Shown piece after piece: positions 27,094 through 38,228 of a stretch of 64,000 bases of DNA (the first letter of the stretch is position 1; the number at the start of each line of letters is the position of its first letter). Under the pieces are notes generated by a model. The model was not told where the DNA came from and ran no database searches. It saw only the letters and a list, made by a program, of their open reading frames with translations. Source of the DNA: Ancylobacter radicis (lineage in GTDB: Bacteria; Pseudomonadota; Alphaproteobacteria; Rhizobiales; Xanthobacteraceae); contig NZ_JAHCQH010000016.1 in assembly GCF_018449475.1 (NCBI RefSeq), positions 124,001-188,000 on the forward strand, in the 5' to 3' direction. Both the position numbers and the translations under genes were made by a program.

Positions 27094-27564
27094 ATGCCAG
27101 ACGTTGCCGTCGATGCCCTTGATCGGCGCATCCTCGCCGCGCTGCAGGAGGATGCCCACATCACCATGGAGAAGCTCGCCGCTCTCGTCGGCCTCTCGCC
27201 CTCGCCTTGCGCGCGGCGGGTGCGCAACCTCGAGGCGGTCGGAATCATCAAGCGTTATGTGGCGGTGGTGGATCAGGACAAGGTCGGTCTGCCGGTCAGC
27301 GTCTTCGCCTCGATCAAGCTGGAGCGCCAGCGCGAGGATGAGCTTGACCGCTTCGAAAAGGCGATCGCGCGCTGGCCGGAAATCGTCGAGTGCTATCTCA
27401 TGACCGGCCAGCGGGATTATCTTTTGCGTATCGTGGTCAAGGACTTGCCCGCCTATGAGGCCTTCCTCAAGCGCACCCTGACGCGCCTCGACGGCGTCGC
27501 CTCGATCGAATCCAGCTTCGCGCTGAGCCAGGTGAAGCACGCCCAAGGACTGCCGATCGAGTGA
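27094..27564 (+). CDS. Lrp/AsnC-family transcriptional regulator
   Basis: 156 residues. The N-terminal helix-turn-helix is LDRRILAALQEDAHITMEK with LVGLSPSPCARRVRNLE. The C-terminal RAM ligand domain is typical, with GQRDYLLRIVVKDLPAYE and a terminal GVASIESSFAL. It is divergent from the E1-type dehydrogenase gene across a 129-bp gap, the usual Lrp arrangement in which an amino acid signal controls the neighbouring catabolic gene. The amino acid is unknown. Confidence 0.9.
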   Translation: MPDVAVDALDRRILAALQEDAHITMEKLAALVGLSPSPCARRVRNLEAVGIIKRYVAVVDQDKVGLPVSVFASIKLERQREDELDRFEKAIARWPEIVECYLMTGQRDYLLRIVVKDLPAYEAFLKRTLTRLDGVASIESSFALSQVKHAQGLPIE

Positions 27565-27622
27565 CTTCCCATCGACTGGCCCGCTGCCTATCCTGCCGGC
27601 CCTTCGGGTCAGCGAGGTTGCC

Positions 27623-28429
27623 ATGAGCAAGAGCGAGACGGGACGTATCCGCATCGGCGTCGGCGGCTGGACCTTCGAGCCCTGGCGCGGGGTCTTTTAT
27701 CCGCAGGGTCTCACCCAGAAGCGCGAGCTGGAATATGCCGCGTCCAAGCTCACCGCCATCGAGATCAACGGCACCTATTACGGTTCGCAAAAGCCGGCGA
27801 GCTTCGCCAAATGGTACGATGAAACCCCCGAGGATTTCGTCTTCACGCTGAAGGGCCCGCGCTTCACCACCAATCGGCGGGTGCTCAGCGAGGCCGGCGA
27901 GTCCATGGAACGGTTTTTCGCCAGCGGCGTGACCGAGCTGAAGCACAAGCTGGGGCCGATCAACTGGCAGTTCATGGCCACCAAGACGTTCGATCCGGCC
28001 GATTTCGAGGGCTTTCTCAAGCTCTTGCCGGCGAGGGTCGACGGTCGCGACATCCGCCACGCGGTGGAGGTGCGCCATGACAGCTTCAAGAATGCCGAGT
28101 TCGTGGAGATGGCGCGGGCCTATGGCGTCGCCATCATCTTTGCCGGGGACTCGGAATTTCCCTCCATCGCCGATGTGACGGCGCCCTTCGTCTATGCCCG
28201 CATCATGGGCACGCAGGAGGATGAGGCGACGGGGTATAAAAATACCGCGATCGATCATTGGACCGGCATCGCCAAGGCGTGGGCGCAGGGCGAGACGCCG
28301 GCACCGCTCGCCAACCAGCTGCTCGCGCCGCCGGCGCAGACAACGCCGCGCGACGTTTTCCTCTTTGTCATCAGTGGCTTCAAGCCGAAGAACCCCGCCG
28401 CCGCCATGGCGCTGATCGAGCGGGTGTAG
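27623..28429 (+). CDS. DUF72 (YecE-like) protein
   Basis: 268 residues, a TIM-barrel-like family of unknown function. Family strings are GVGGWTFEPWRGVFYP at the start, EINGTYYGSQKPASFAKW, FTLKGPRFTTNRR, and a YARIMGT stretch in the C-terminal half. It starts 58 bp after the Lrp gene, possibly as a second gene of that unit. No catalytic assignment is possible. Confidence 0.85.
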   Translation: MSKSETGRIRIGVGGWTFEPWRGVFYPQGLTQKRELEYAASKLTAIEINGTYYGSQKPASFAKWYDETPEDFVFTLKGPRFTTNRRVLSEAGESMERFFASGVTELKHKLGPINWQFMATKTFDPADFEGFLKLLPARVDGRDIRHAVEVRHDSFKNAEFVEMARAYGVAIIFAGDSEFPSIADVTAPFVYARIMGTQEDEATGYKNTAIDHWTGIAKAWAQGETPAPLANQLLAPPAQTTPRDVFLFVISGFKPKNPAAAMALIERV

Positions 28430-28451
28430 GCGGAGCGCCACCTTGGTCGCG

Positions 28452-28531
28452 ATCCCGGATCGGCCTTTGGCCGTCCGGGATGACGCATCTTGTCCAAGGG
28501 GTGGATGGCCGGGCCAAGCCCGGCCATGAGG
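28452..28531. repeat. Two dispersed palindromes in the gap before the phosphoketolase stop
   Basis: The first palindrome has arms ATCCCGGA (28452-28459) and TCCGGGAT (28474-28481). The second has arms ATGGCCGGG (28505-28513) and CCCGGCCAT (28519-28527). The second recurs at 41844-41866. Such paired intergenic palindromes are common in Bradyrhizobium/Xanthobacteraceae-type genomes and may act as bidirectional terminators here, between convergent genes. Confidence 0.7.
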
Positions 28532-28544
28532 TTGCGGGGGAGGC

Positions 28545-30926
28545 TTACTTGGCCGAGGGCCAGCGCCAGTCGCGGATTTCCGGCATGTCGATACCGTGGG
28601 CGCGGATGTAGCGGTCGTGCTCGGCCAGCTTGTCGCGGATCGCCTGCTGCACATAGGCGTCGCGGGCGAGCTTCGGCACCCGGTCGATCACGTCATCGAC
28701 GAGGTGGAAACGGTCGAGCTTGTTGCGCACCACCATGTCGAAGGGGGTGGTGGTGGACCCCTCCTCGATATAGCCCCGCACATGCATGTTGTCATGGTTG
28801 GTGCGGCGATAGGCGAGGCGGTGGATGAGCCAGGGATAGCCGTGATAGGCGAAGATCACCGGCTTGTCGGTGGTGAACAGCGCATCGAATTCCGCGTCGG
28901 AGAGTCCGTGCGGGTGCTCGGATTTCGGCTGCAGCGTCATCAGGTCGACGACATTGACCACGCGGACCTTGAGGTCCGGGAAATAGCCGTGCAGCAGGTC
29001 GACGGCGGCCAGTGTTTCCAGCGTCGGGACGTCGCCGGCGCAGGCAAGCACCACATCCGGCTCGCCGCCCCGGTCATTGCTAGCCCATTCCCAGATGCCG
29101 ATGCCGGTCGAGCAATGGTTGATCGCCGACTCCATGTCGAGCCATTGCGGCGCGGGCTGCTTGCCGGCGACGATGACGTTCACCCGGTTCCAGCTTTTCA
29201 GGCAATGCTCGGTGACGCAGAGCAGGGTGTTGGCGTCCGGCGGGAGATAGACCCGGACGATCTCCGCCTTCTTGTTCACCACATGGTCGATGAAGCCGGG
29301 GTCCTGATGGCTGAAGCCATTATGATCCTGCCGCCAGACATGCGAGGTGAGGAGGTAGTTGAGTGAGGCGATCGGCCGGCGCCATTCCACTTCGCTGGCT
29401 GTTTTCAACCACTTGGCGTGCTGGTTGAACATCGAGTCGACAATGTGGATGAAGGCCTCGTAGCAGGAGAACAGGCCATGGCGCCCGGTAAGAAGATACC
29501 CTTCCAGCCAGCCCTGGCACATATGCTCGGAGAGCATCTCGGTGACGCGGCCGTCGAGGGCGAGGTGATCGTCGCCGGGCAGCGTCTCGGCGTTCCAGGC
29601 GCGGTTGGTGACCTGGAACAGCGCCTGCAGCCGGTTCGACGCCGTCTCGTCCGGGCCGAACACGCGGAAGTTCCGGCTGGCGAGGTTCTCCTTCATCACG
29701 TCGCGCAGGTAAGTGCCCATCACGGCTGTGGATTCCAGCTCCACCGCGCCGGGTGAGGGCACCTTTACCGCGTAATCCGCGAAGTCCGGCATGCGCAGCG
29801 GACGGCGCAGCGCGCCGCCATTGGCGTGGGGATTGGCGCTCATGCGCTTCTCGCCCGCAGGATTGAGCGCCGCGATCTCCGGCCGCAGCCGGCCCGCATC
29901 GTCGAACAACTCCTCGGCCCGGTAGCTCTTGAGCCAGTCTTCCAGCAGGGTGAGGTGCTCGGGTGTGGACATGTCGGAGAACGGCACCTGATGCGAGCGC
30001 CAGGTGCCTTCCGCCTTCTTGCCGTCCACCAGCTTCGGCCCGCTCCACCCCTTGGGGCTGCGCAGCACGATCATCGGCCAGCGCGGGCGCTCGCTGGTGC
30101 CGCCCTCACGCGCGGCCTTCTGGATTTGCGCAATCTTGCCAAAGGCTTCGTCCATCGCCGCCGCCATCTTCTGGTGCATGGTGGCGGGGTCGTCGCCCTC
30201 GACGAAGATCGGCTCATGGCCATAGCCGACCATCAGCGCCTTCAATTCCTCATGAGGAATGCGGGCGAGCACGGTCGGGTTGGCGATCTTGTAGCCGTTG
30301 AGGTGCAGGATCGGTAGAACCGCACCGTCGCCGACCGGGTTCAGGAACTTGTTGCCGTGCCAGGAGGTGGCGAGCGGGCCGGTCTCGGCCTCGCCGTCGC
30401 CGACCACGCAGGCAACTACCAGATCGGGGTTGTCGAGTACCGCGCCATAGGCGTGGGAGAGCGAATAACCGAGTTCGCCACCCTCATGGATGGAGCCGGG
30501 CGTCTCCGGCGCGGCGTGGCTGGGGATGCCGCCGGGGAAGGAGAACTGCCTGAAAAGCCTGCACAATCCCTCCTTGTCCTGGGACACGTCGGGATAGAGT
30601 TCGGAATAGGTGCCCTCCAGATAGGTCGAGGCCACCACACCCGGCGCGCCATGGCCGGGGCCGGCGATGAAAAGTATATTGTTACCTCTCTCGCGGATGA
30701 TCCGGTTGAGGTGGACATAGATGAAATTGAGGCCCGGCGTGGTGCCCCAATGGCCCAGCAGACGGGGCTTAACATGTTGCAATGTAAGCTTTTCCCGCAG
30801 CAGCGGGTTGCCGAGCAGATAAATCTGTCCGACCGAGAGGTAATTGGCGGCGCGCCACCAGGCGTTCATGCGCTCGACCAGGTCGGCACTCAGCGGAGCC
30901 GGGGGGCTACCTTGCTCTGTCAGCAT
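28545..30926 (-). CDS. xfp: Phosphoketolase
   Basis: 793 residues, normal family length. The enzyme cleaves xylulose 5-phosphate and/or fructose 6-phosphate with phosphate to acetyl phosphate plus an aldose phosphate, using thiamine diphosphate. Signatures seen are [37 protein letters not shown] in pieces, [19 protein letters not shown] and [15 protein letters not shown] near the C-terminus. No acetate kinase gene is adjacent. The alcohol dehydrogenase gene on the same strand lies 87 bp upstream, so the two may be co-transcribed. With the FNR-boxed adhP beyond it, a low-oxygen carbon-overflow role is plausible. Confidence 0.95.
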   Translation of the reverse strand: MLTEQGSPPAPLSADLVERMNAWWRAANYLSVGQIYLLGNPLLREKLTLQHVKPRLLGHWGTTPGLNFIYVHLNRIIRERGNNILFIAGPGHGAPGVVASTYLEGTYSELYPDVSQDKEGLCRLFRQFSFPGGIPSHAAPETPGSIHEGGELGYSLSHAYGAVLDNPDLVVACVVGDGEAETGPLATSWHGNKFLNPVGDGAVLPILHLNGYKIANPTVLARIPHEELKALMVGYGHEPIFVEGDDPATMHQKMAAAMDEAFGKIAQIQKAAREGGTSERPRWPMIVLRSPKGWSGPKLVDGKKAEGTWRSHQVPFSDMSTPEHLTLLEDWLKSYRAEELFDDAGRLRPEIAALNPAGEKRMSANPHANGGALRRPLRMPDFADYAVKVPSPGAVELESTAVMGTYLRDVMKENLASRNFRVFGPDETASNRLQALFQVTNRAWNAETLPGDDHLALDGRVTEMLSEHMCQGWLEGYLLTGRHGLFSCYEAFIHIVDSMFNQHAKWLKTASEVEWRRPIASLNYLLTSHVWRQDHNGFSHQDPGFIDHVVNKKAEIVRVYLPPDANTLLCVTEHCLKSWNRVNVIVAGKQPAPQWLDMESAINHCSTGIGIWEWASNDRGGEPDVVLACAGDVPTLETLAAVDLLHGYFPDLKVRVVNVVDLMTLQPKSEHPHGLSDAEFDALFTTDKPVIFAYHGYPWLIHRLAYRRTNHDNMHVRGYIEEGSTTTPFDMVVRNKLDRFHLVDDVIDRVPKLARDAYVQQAIRDKLAEHDRYIRAHGIDMPEIRDWRWPSAK

Positions 30927-31013
30927 CGTGTCGGTCTCCTAAAGGGCGTTCTATGGGGCGGAGCGTCAGTGCAGTGAGGTGAACAGTCAGGCTCATCTGT
31001 CCAGAGTGGGTCA

Positions 31014-32027
31014 TCAGGGAAGCAGCACCGCGGCTCCCTGGAAGCGGCCGGCACGCAGATCGGCCAGCGCCTCGTTGGCGCGCGCCAGCGGATAGGTCAC
31101 CGTCGTCGCCCGCACCTCGGCCACGGGGGCGAGGGCGAGGAACTGGGTAGCGTCGGCGCGTGTCAGATTGGCGACGGACATTACCTGTCGCTCCTCCCAC
31201 AGAATGGAATAGGGGAAAGACGGTATGTCGCTCATGTGAATGCCGCCGCACACCACGCGCCCGCCCTTGCGGACCGCGCGCAGGGCGGCCGGCACCAGCG
31301 CGCCGACCGGGGCGAAGATGAGGGCGGCGTCGAGCGGCACCGGCGGCGCCTCCTCCGACGCCCCCACCCAGACGGCGCCGAGCGAGAGGGCGAGTTGCTG
31401 CGCGCCCGCATCGCCCGCGCGGGTGAAGGCATAGACCTCGCGTTCCTGCCAGCGGCAGATTTGCGCGATGAGATGGGCGGCGGCGCCGAAGCCGTAAATG
31501 CCGACGCGCCGGGCGTCGCCGGCCATTTTCAGCGTGCGCCAGCCGATCAGCCCGGCACACATCAGCGGCGCCGCCGCGACCGGGTCGTCGAACCCGTCGA
31601 GCGGGAAGCAAAAGGCGGCATCGGCCACGACATGGGAGGCGAAGCCGCCATCGCGGGTGTAGCCGGTGAACAGCGGCGCGTCACACAGGTTCTCCTGCTC
31701 GCGCGTGCAATAGGGGCAGGTGCCGCAGCTATGGCCGAGCCAGGGAATGCCGACGCGGCGCCCGATCCCCGGCGCGCTCACGCCGTCGCCCAGCATGTCG
31801 ACGATGCCGACGATCTCGTGGCCGGGGATGATCGGCAGCGGGCCGGGCGGCAGATCGCCATCGACCACGTGAAGGTCGGTGCGGCAGACCGCGCAGGCTT
31901 CCACCCGCACCCGGATCTCGCCCGGCCCCGGCATCGGCAAGGGCCGCTCCTCCAGCCGCAGCGGCGCGCCATGGGCGTGGAGGACCATGGCTCTCATCTG
32001 CCCGGCTGCGGTGGCCTTGCCCTGCAT
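31014..32027 (-). CDS. Zinc-dependent alcohol dehydrogenase, AdhA-like
   Basis: 337 residues from ATG 32027 (AGGGA ribosome-site candidate; an ATG at 31997 is an alternative). Medium-chain dehydrogenase: the catalytic zinc Cys is in EACAVCRTDLHVVDGDL, GHE is in PIIPGHEIVG, the structural zinc loop is CGTCPYCTREQENLC, and the NAD fold is GIYGFGAAAHL. Members oxidise or reduce small alcohols and aldehydes. It is divergent from the second alcohol dehydrogenase gene across a 206-bp regulatory gap. The substrate is not determined. Confidence 0.88.
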   Translation of the reverse strand: MQGKATAAGQMRAMVLHAHGAPLRLEERPLPMPGPGEIRVRVEACAVCRTDLHVVDGDLPPGPLPIIPGHEIVGIVDMLGDGVSAPGIGRRVGIPWLGHSCGTCPYCTREQENLCDAPLFTGYTRDGGFASHVVADAAFCFPLDGFDDPVAAAPLMCAGLIGWRTLKMAGDARRVGIYGFGAAAHLIAQICRWQEREVYAFTRAGDAGAQQLALSLGAVWVGASEEAPPVPLDAALIFAPVGALVPAALRAVRKGGRVVCGGIHMSDIPSFPYSILWEERQVMSVANLTRADATQFLALAPVAEVRATTVTYPLARANEALADLRAGRFQGAAVLLP

Positions 32028-32165
32028 GGCATTTCCCTGGCTGCGCCCTAACTACCTTATCGCGAGAAGGCGATCCCCGGCCACGGATCATTGTCCGCGA
32101 CCGATAAATAGCCGGCGAATGGTCCGCTGGACCGCTTCATCATGCATGGATGAGGCGGCTCAGGA

Positions 32166-32206
32166 TTGATTGGGATCAAGGACGACACAATCGCGCCCGC
32201 TAGAGT
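32166..32206 (+). promoter_or_regulatory. FNR/FixK-type box and -10 element upstream of adhP
   Basis: TTGATTGGGATCAA (32166-32179) is a perfect TTGAT-N4-ATCAA dyad. A TAGAGT -10-like box lies at 32201-32206. A start of transcription near 32214 would place the dyad centre at about -41.5, the class II activator position. The ATG of adhP is at 32234. Confidence 0.7.
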
Positions 32207-32233
32207 GCGCCGCGGGGCACAGAGGTCACAGCA

Positions 32234-33262
32234 ATGGCAGACATGATGAAGGCCGCGGTGGTTCGCCAGTTCGGCAAGAAGCTGACGATCGAGGAGGTGC
32301 CGGTGCCGGTGCCCGGTCCCGGCGAGGTGCTGGTGAAGGTCGTGGCCTGCGGCGTCTGCCACACCGATCTGCACGCCGCCGATGGCGACTGGCCGGTCAA
32401 GCCGAGCCCGCCCTTCATCCCCGGTCACGAGGCAGCCGGCTATGTGGCGGCGCTCGGGCCGGGCGTCACCGGGCTGAAGGAAGGCGATCCGGTCGGCGTC
32501 GCCTGGCTGCACGATGCCTGCCTGTGCTGCGAGTATTGCGAGACCGGCTGGGAGACGCTGTGCGAGCACCAGCACAATACCGGCTATAGCTGCGATGGCG
32601 GTTTCGCCGAATATGTGATCGCCGCCGCGCCCTTCGTCGCCCGCCTTCCGGTGGGTGTCGACTTCGCCGCCATGGCGCCGATCCTGTGCGCCGGGGTGAC
32701 CACCTATAAGGGGTTGAAGGAAACCGAGGCCAAGCCCGGCGAGTGGGTGGCCATTTCCGGCGTCGGCGGGCTCGGCCATATCGCGATCCAATACGCCAAG
32801 GCGATGGGCCTGCATGTCGCCGCGCTGGACATCTCCCCCGAGAAGCTGGCGCTGGCCCGCGCGGCCGGGGCGGATCTGGCGGTTGATGCCTCCTCGCCCG
32901 ATGCGGTGGCGGAAATCATCAAGGTCACCGGCGGCGGCGCGCATGGCGTGCTGGTGACGGCGGTCTCGCCGCCCGCCTTCAGCCAGGCGCTGAGCTATGT
33001 GCGCCGCAAGGGCACGGTGAGCCTGGTCGGCCTGCCGCCCGGCCATTTCGCCACGCCGATCTTCGATGTGGTGCTGAAGCGCATCACGGTGCGCGGCTCC
33101 ATCGTCGGCACGCGGCGCGATCTCGCCGAATCCATCGCCTTCGCCAACGAAGGCAAGGTGAAGGCGGAAATTCACAAGGCGCCGCTGGAGAGCATCAATG
33201 ATATCTTCGATGACCTGAAGGCCGGCAAGGTCGAGGGTCGCATGGTGCTCGATTTCGCCTGA
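32234..33262 (+). CDS. adhP: Zinc-dependent alcohol dehydrogenase, AdhP-like
   Basis: 342 residues, the AdhP (ethanol/propanol-preferring) type. The catalytic zinc site is in [16 protein letters not shown] and FIPGHEAAG. The structural zinc Cys are in [15 protein letters not shown], and the nucleotide motif is [14 protein letters not shown]. It is likely to interconvert alcohols and aldehydes with NAD(H). The ATG follows an AGAGG ribosome-site candidate. An FNR/FixK-type dyad in the promoter indicates induction at low oxygen. Confidence 0.93.
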   Translation: MADMMKAAVVRQFGKKLTIEEVPVPVPGPGEVLVKVVACGVCHTDLHAADGDWPVKPSPPFIPGHEAAGYVAALGPGVTGLKEGDPVGVAWLHDACLCCEYCETGWETLCEHQHNTGYSCDGGFAEYVIAAAPFVARLPVGVDFAAMAPILCAGVTTYKGLKETEAKPGEWVAISGVGGLGHIAIQYAKAMGLHVAALDISPEKLALARAAGADLAVDASSPDAVAEIIKVTGGGAHGVLVTAVSPPAFSQALSYVRRKGTVSLVGLPPGHFATPIFDVVLKRITVRGSIVGTRRDLAESIAFANEGKVKAEIHKAPLESINDIFDDLKAGKVEGRMVLDFA

Positions 33263-33349
33263 TCCTTCGGCATAGCGGCCGGGTGGCGGGTTCTTGACGG
33301 CGTCTCGTACGGGCGAGGCGCCGCCGCACGATTTCCAACAGGAGGTCCG

Positions 33350-34396
33350 ATGACGGTTCGGCCGCACGGGCAGGCTCGCCTTTCTTCCGTTCTTCTCGCC
33401 GGCGTCGTCGCCGCGACGCTCTGCAGCGTGCCCGCGTCGGCCCAGGATGGCGGCGGGCTCGGGGCGCGGCTGCAATCCCTCATCGGCAAGCTGCGCGGCA
33501 ACGCGCTGCCCGAGGGGATCTTCAAGACCAATGGACGGCTGGAGGCCGAGCAGGTGCTGATCGCCTCCAAGCTCGCCGGGCGCGTTGCCGAGGTGCTGGT
33601 CGATGAGGGGCAGACGGTGGATGTGGGCGAGGTGATCGCCCGCATGGACACGACGGAGCTCGCGGCCCAGCTCTCCGGCGCCGACGCGGATGTGCGCCGC
33701 GCCGAGAAGGCCATCGCCGAAGCGCAGGCCGCGATCGTCCAGCGCGAGGCCGAGCGCACGCTGGCCGAACAGGAATATGAGCGCGCCGCCAAGCTCAGGC
33801 AGAGCGGCTACGGCACCATCCAGTCGGCCGACCAGAGGCAGAGCCAGCTCAACGTCGCCATCGCCGCCCTGCACGCGGCGCAGGCCTCCCTCGACGAGGC
33901 GGAGGCGTCGGCGGACACGTCGCGGGCCGAGGTCGCGCGCATCCAGTCGCAGATCGACGATTCCGTGCTGAAGGCGCCGCGCCGCGGGCGGGTGGAATAC
34001 AAGCTGGTGCGCACCGGCGAGGTGGTGGCAGCGGGCGCGCCGATCGTCACCTTGCTCGATCTCGGCGATGTCTACATGACCGTGTTCGTGCCCGCCCGTG
34101 TCGCCGGGCGGCTGGCCATGGGCGACGAGGCGCGGATCGTGCTCGACCCGGCGCCGGACTATGTGATCCCCGCCAAGGTGAGCTTCGTCGCCTCCGGCGC
34201 GCAGTTCACGCCGAAGACGGTGGAGACGGCGGATGAGCGCGAGAAGCTGATGTTCCGCGTGAAGCTGCGCATCGCCTCGGAACTGCTGAAGACCTATGAG
34301 GACCGGGTGAAGACCGGGGTGCGCGGGGAGGCCTATGTCCGCACCGTCAGCACCGCGCAATGGCCCGAGGCGCTCAGCGTGAAGCTGCCGCAATGA
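33350..34396 (+). CDS. HlyD-family membrane fusion protein of an RbbA-type exporter
   Basis: 348 residues. An N-terminal hydrophobic segment ending in PASAQ (about residue 30) looks like a signal or anchor. A lipoyl/barrel half motif ([23 protein letters not shown]), a long coiled coil (about 100-210) and a second half ([21 protein letters not shown]) follow, the standard periplasmic adaptor layout. A strong AGGAGG site precedes the ATG. The stop overlaps the ABC gene by ATGA, so the two act together in export (YhiI-RbbA-YhhJ-like). Confidence 0.9.
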   Translation: MTVRPHGQARLSSVLLAGVVAATLCSVPASAQDGGGLGARLQSLIGKLRGNALPEGIFKTNGRLEAEQVLIASKLAGRVAEVLVDEGQTVDVGEVIARMDTTELAAQLSGADADVRRAEKAIAEAQAAIVQREAERTLAEQEYERAAKLRQSGYGTIQSADQRQSQLNVAIAALHAAQASLDEAEASADTSRAEVARIQSQIDDSVLKAPRRGRVEYKLVRTGEVVAAGAPIVTLLDLGDVYMTVFVPARVAGRLAMGDEARIVLDPAPDYVIPAKVSFVASGAQFTPKTVETADEREKLMFRVKLRIASELLKTYEDRVKTGVRGEAYVRTVSTAQWPEALSVKLPQ

Positions 34397-37101
34397 CCGG
34401 CGCGGCCATCGCGCTGGCGGGCGTCACGCACCGCTATGGGCGCACGCTGGCGCTCGACAATGTTGATCTCGTCGTGCCGCCCGGCTGCATGGCCGGGCTG
34501 ATCGGCCCGGATGGCGTCGGCAAATCGACCCTGCTGTCGCTCGCCGCCGGGGTGACGCGGCTGCAAGGCGGCACGCTGGCGGTGCTGGACGGCGACATGG
34601 CGCAGGCCGGCTGGCGGCGCGAGGCCGGGGCGCGCATCGCCTATATGCCGCAGGGGCTGGGGCGCAATCTCTACCCCACGCTCTCGGTGCGCGAGAATCT
34701 CGACTTTTTCGGCCGGCTGTTCGGCCAGGGCGGCACCGAGCGGGCCGAGCGCATCGCCGAGCTGATCGCCGCGACCGGGCTTGCGCCCTTCGCCGACCGC
34801 CCGGCCGGCAAGCTCTCGGGCGGCATGAAGCAGAAGCTCGGCATCTGCGCGGCGCTGATCCACGATCCCGACCTCGTCATCCTCGACGAGCCGACCACCG
34901 GCGTCGATCCGCTGTCGCGCCGGCAGTTCTGGGAGCTGATGGACCGGCTGCGGGCGCGCCGCCCGTCGATGAGCGTGATCGTCGCCACCGCCTATATGGA
35001 GGAGGCCGAACGCTTCGACTGGCTGGCGGCGATGAATGCCGGCCGGGTGCTGGCCACCGGCAGCCCCGACGCGATCCGCCAGCAGGCGGGGGAGGAGACG
35101 CTGGAGCGTGCCTTCGTCGCCCTGCTCCCCGAAGCCGAGCGGGCGGGCGACGGGCCGATGCCGGACCTGCCGCGCCGCCCCAGCGAGGGCCCGCCGGCCA
35201 TCGAGGCAACCGGGCTGACCCGCCGCTTCGGCGATTTCGTCGCCGTCGACCATGTCAATTTCCGCATCGAGAAGGGCGAGATCTTCGGCTTTCTCGGCTC
35301 GAATGGCTGCGGCAAGAGCACCACGATGAAGATGCTCACCGGCCTGTTGCCGGCCAGCGAGGGCGAGGCCAAGCTGTTCGGCGCTCCCCTCGCCGGCGAC
35401 GACATGGGCACGCGCAAGCGCGTCGGCTACATGTCGCAGGCGTTCTCGCTCTATGCCGAACTGACGGTACGGCAGAATCTCGATCTGCACGCGCGGCTGT
35501 TCGAGATCGACGACGTCGCCGGCCGGGTGGCGGAGATGATGGCGCGCTTCGACCTCGCGGAGGTCAGCGAGGCCCGCCCCGAGAGCCTGCCGCTCGGCAT
35601 CCGCCAGCGGCTGCAACTGGCGGCGTCGCTGATCCACCGGCCGGAAATCCTGATCCTCGACGAGCCGACCTCGGGCGTCGATCCGGTGGCGCGGGACGGC
35701 TTCTGGCGCCAGCTCATCACCCTGTCGCGGCAGGATGGGGTGACGATCTTCCTCTCCACCCATTTCATGAACGAGGCGGAACGCTGCGACCGCATCTCGC
35801 TGATGCATGCCGGCCGGGTGCTGGCCATCGGCACGCCGGCCGAGCTGAAGCAGGCGCGCGGCATGGATTCGCTGGAGCCGGTGTTCATCGCCGTGCTGGA
35901 GGAGGCCGGCATGGGCCGCGACGAGGGCGCGGTGGAACTGGCCGACCGGCCGACCCATGTCGGGCGGGTGCGCCGCTTCGATCCCGGCCGGCTCTGGGCC
36001 TATGCGTGGCGTGAGGCGCTGGAACTGGTGCGCGATCGCGCCCGCCTCGCCTTCGCGCTGCTCGGGCCGATCCTGCTGCTGCTGGCCTTCGGCTACGGCA
36101 TCTCGTTCGATGTCGAGGATCTACCCTATGCCGCCTTCGACCAGGACCAGACCGTGCAGAGCCGGCAGTTTCTGGAGAGCTTCGAGGGCTCGCGCTATTT
36201 CGACCGGCAGGCGCCGATCGGCTCGGCCGACGAGCTGGACCGGCGGCTGGCGACGGGCGAACTGAAGCTCGCCATCGAGGTGCCGCCCGAGTTCGGCCGC
36301 GACCTGATGCGCGAGCGGGTGCCGGAGGTGGGGGTGTGGGTGGACGGCGCGATGCCGTTCCGCGCCGAGACCACGCGCGGCTATGTGCAGGGCATCGCCC
36401 AGAGCTATCTCGCGGATGCGCAGATGCGCACGCAGGGCGTCTCGACCTCGCTCTACCCGATCTCGATCGAGCCGCGCTACCGCTACAATCAGGCGTTCAA
36501 GAGCGTGAACGCCATGGTGCCCAGCGTCATCATGCTGATGTTGGTGCTGATCCCCGCCATCACCACCGCGCTCGGCGTGGTGAAGGAGAAGGAGAGCGGC
36601 TCGATCAGCAATTTCCAGTCGACCCCGGTGACGCGGCTGGAATTCCTGCTCGGCAAGCAATTGCCCTATGTGGCGATCGCCTTCGCCAGCTTCGTCACGC
36701 TGGTGATCACCGCCTATCTGGTGTTCGGCGTGCCGGTGAAGGGGTCCATGCTGACGCTGGCCTTCGGCTCGCTGGTCTATGTCTGCGCCACCACCGGTTT
36801 CGGGCTGTTCGTCTCCAGCTTCGTGCAGAGCCAGGTGGCGGCGGTGTTCGCCACCGCCATCATCGCCATCATCCCGGCGGTGAATTTCTCCGGGCTGCTA
36901 GTGCCGGTCTCCTCGCTGACCGGGGCGGGGCGCTATATCGGCCTCGCCTTCCCGGCTTCCTGGTACCAGCAGGTGAGCGTCGGCGCCTTCACCAAGGCGC
37001 TGGGCTTTGCCGAATTGTGGCGCGACATCGCCGTCACCGGGCTGCTCGCCCTCGTCTTCATCGGCGCGGCCATGCTGGCGCTGCGCAAGCAGGGGGCCTG
37101 A
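34393..37101 (+). CDS. RbbA-like ABC transporter: two ATPase domains fused to a permease
   Basis: 902 residues from ATG 34393. The first ATPase domain has Walker [10 protein letters not shown] (about 38-46) and signature LSGGMKQK. The second has GSNGCGKST and a degenerate signature, LPLGIRQR in place of LSGGQ. Both have a DEPT(T/S)GVDP Walker B region. The C-terminal third is an ABC-2 permease with about six membrane helices. Length and order match RbbA (about 911). With the HlyD protein and the next permease it forms an exporter of unknown substrate. The name RbbA comes from a reported ribosome association in E. coli, not from anything visible here. Confidence 0.9.
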   Translation: MTGAAIALAGVTHRYGRTLALDNVDLVVPPGCMAGLIGPDGVGKSTLLSLAAGVTRLQGGTLAVLDGDMAQAGWRREAGARIAYMPQGLGRNLYPTLSVRENLDFFGRLFGQGGTERAERIAELIAATGLAPFADRPAGKLSGGMKQKLGICAALIHDPDLVILDEPTTGVDPLSRRQFWELMDRLRARRPSMSVIVATAYMEEAERFDWLAAMNAGRVLATGSPDAIRQQAGEETLERAFVALLPEAERAGDGPMPDLPRRPSEGPPAIEATGLTRRFGDFVAVDHVNFRIEKGEIFGFLGSNGCGKSTTMKMLTGLLPASEGEAKLFGAPLAGDDMGTRKRVGYMSQAFSLYAELTVRQNLDLHARLFEIDDVAGRVAEMMARFDLAEVSEARPESLPLGIRQRLQLAASLIHRPEILILDEPTSGVDPVARDGFWRQLITLSRQDGVTIFLSTHFMNEAERCDRISLMHAGRVLAIGTPAELKQARGMDSLEPVFIAVLEEAGMGRDEGAVELADRPTHVGRVRRFDPGRLWAYAWREALELVRDRARLAFALLGPILLLLAFGYGISFDVEDLPYAAFDQDQTVQSRQFLESFEGSRYFDRQAPIGSADELDRRLATGELKLAIEVPPEFGRDLMRERVPEVGVWVDGAMPFRAETTRGYVQGIAQSYLADAQMRTQGVSTSLYPISIEPRYRYNQAFKSVNAMVPSVIMLMLVLIPAITTALGVVKEKESGSISNFQSTPVTRLEFLLGKQLPYVAIAFASFVTLVITAYLVFGVPVKGSMLTLAFGSLVYVCATTGFGLFVSSFVQSQVAAVFATAIIAIIPAVNFSGLLVPVSSLTGAGRYIGLAFPASWYQQVSVGAFTKALGFAELWRDIAVTGLLALVFIGAAMLALRKQGA

Positions 37102-37106
37102 CGGTC

Positions 37107-38228
37107 ATGCTGGCACGGCTCATGCGCATCTGGCGTCTCGGCATCAAGGAACTCTACAGCCTCAAGGCCGACCCGGTGCTGGTCGCGCTGATCGTCTACA
37201 CCTTCACCATTGCCGTCTACACCGTCGCCTCGGGCGCCAAGTTCGAGGTGGAGAACGCCGCCGTGGCGGTGGTCGACGAGGACCAGACGGCGCTGTCGCG
37301 GCGGATGCGCGACGCGCTGCTGAAGCCTTTCTTCAAGGAGCCGGTGCTGATCGGCGCCAGCGAGATGGACCGGGCGATAGATGAGGGGCGCTACGTCTTC
37401 GTGGTGCAGATCCCGCCGAAATTCGAGCATGACGTGATCGCCGGGCGCGATCCGGTGATCCAGCTCGACATCGACGCGACCGCCATGTCGCAGGCCGGCA
37501 ACGGCGCCTCCTATATCCAGAACATCCTGTTGCAGGAGGTGGCGGCGGCCTATCCCAGCTCCACCGGCACCGCGCCGGTGAGCGTGGTCATCCATGCCAA
37601 GTTCAACCCGAACCTGAAGTCGGAATGGTTCAACGCGGTGATGCAGGTGATCAACAATGTCACCATGCTCGCCGTGATCCTGTCCGGCGCGGCGCTGATC
37701 CGCGAGCGCGAGCATGGAACGATCGAGCACCTGCTGGTGATGCCGGTGACGCCGACCGAGATCATGCTGGCGAAGATCTGGGCCAATGGGCTGGTGATCG
37801 TGGTGGCGGCGACGCTCTCGCTCGTTGTCGTGGTCGAGCGGCTGCTCGGCGTGCCGGTGGCGGGTTCCGTGCCGCTGTTTGTCGGGGCGATGGTGATCTA
37901 TCAGTTCTCGGTGACGGCGCTCGGCATCCTGATCGCCACCGTCTCCAGCTCGATGGGCCAGTTCGGCCTCATCGTCATGCCGGTGATCATCATGATGAAC
38001 CTGCTGTCCGGCTCGACCACGCCGATGGAGAGCATGCCGGAAGGGCTGCAATATGCGATGCAGCTCTCGCCCTCGACCCATTTCGTGGCGCTGTCGCAGG
38101 CGATCCTCTACCGCGGCGCCGGGCTCTCCATCATCTGGCCGCAGCTTCTGGCGCTGGCGGGCATCGGCCTCGCCTTCTTCGCGCTGGCGCGGCTGCGCTT
38201 CCGCAAGGCGTTGCAGGCGGCGCAGTAG
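37107..38228 (+). CDS. ABC-2 type permease (YhhJ-like)
   Basis: 373 residues from ATG 37107, six bases after the RbbA-like stop. One membrane helix lies near the N-terminus (DPVLVALIVYTFTIAVYTVA), then a large extracytoplasmic domain with VVDEDQTALSRRM, then five helices in the C-terminal half. LIREREHGTIEHLLVMPV is the typical ABC-2 cytoplasmic loop. It probably pairs with the permease part of the RbbA-like protein. Confidence 0.9.
   Translation: MLARLMRIWRLGIKELYSLKADPVLVALIVYTFTIAVYTVASGAKFEVENAAVAVVDEDQTALSRRMRDALLKPFFKEPVLIGASEMDRAIDEGRYVFVVQIPPKFEHDVIAGRDPVIQLDIDATAMSQAGNGASYIQNILLQEVAAAYPSSTGTAPVSVVIHAKFNPNLKSEWFNAVMQVINNVTMLAVILSGAALIREREHGTIEHLLVMPVTPTEIMLAKIWANGLVIVVAATLSLVVVVERLLGVPVAGSVPLFVGAMVIYQFSVTALGILIATVSSSMGQFGLIVMPVIIMMNLLSGSTTPMESMPEGLQYAMQLSPSTHFVALSQAILYRGAGLSIIWPQLLALAGIGLAFFALARLRFRKALQAAQ

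Noticed and set aside
32057..34393. 778-codon minus-strand frame across adhP and the HlyD gene
   Set aside because: Both plus-strand genes have clear motifs and ribosome sites; the antisense product is His/Arg/Gly-rich without domains.
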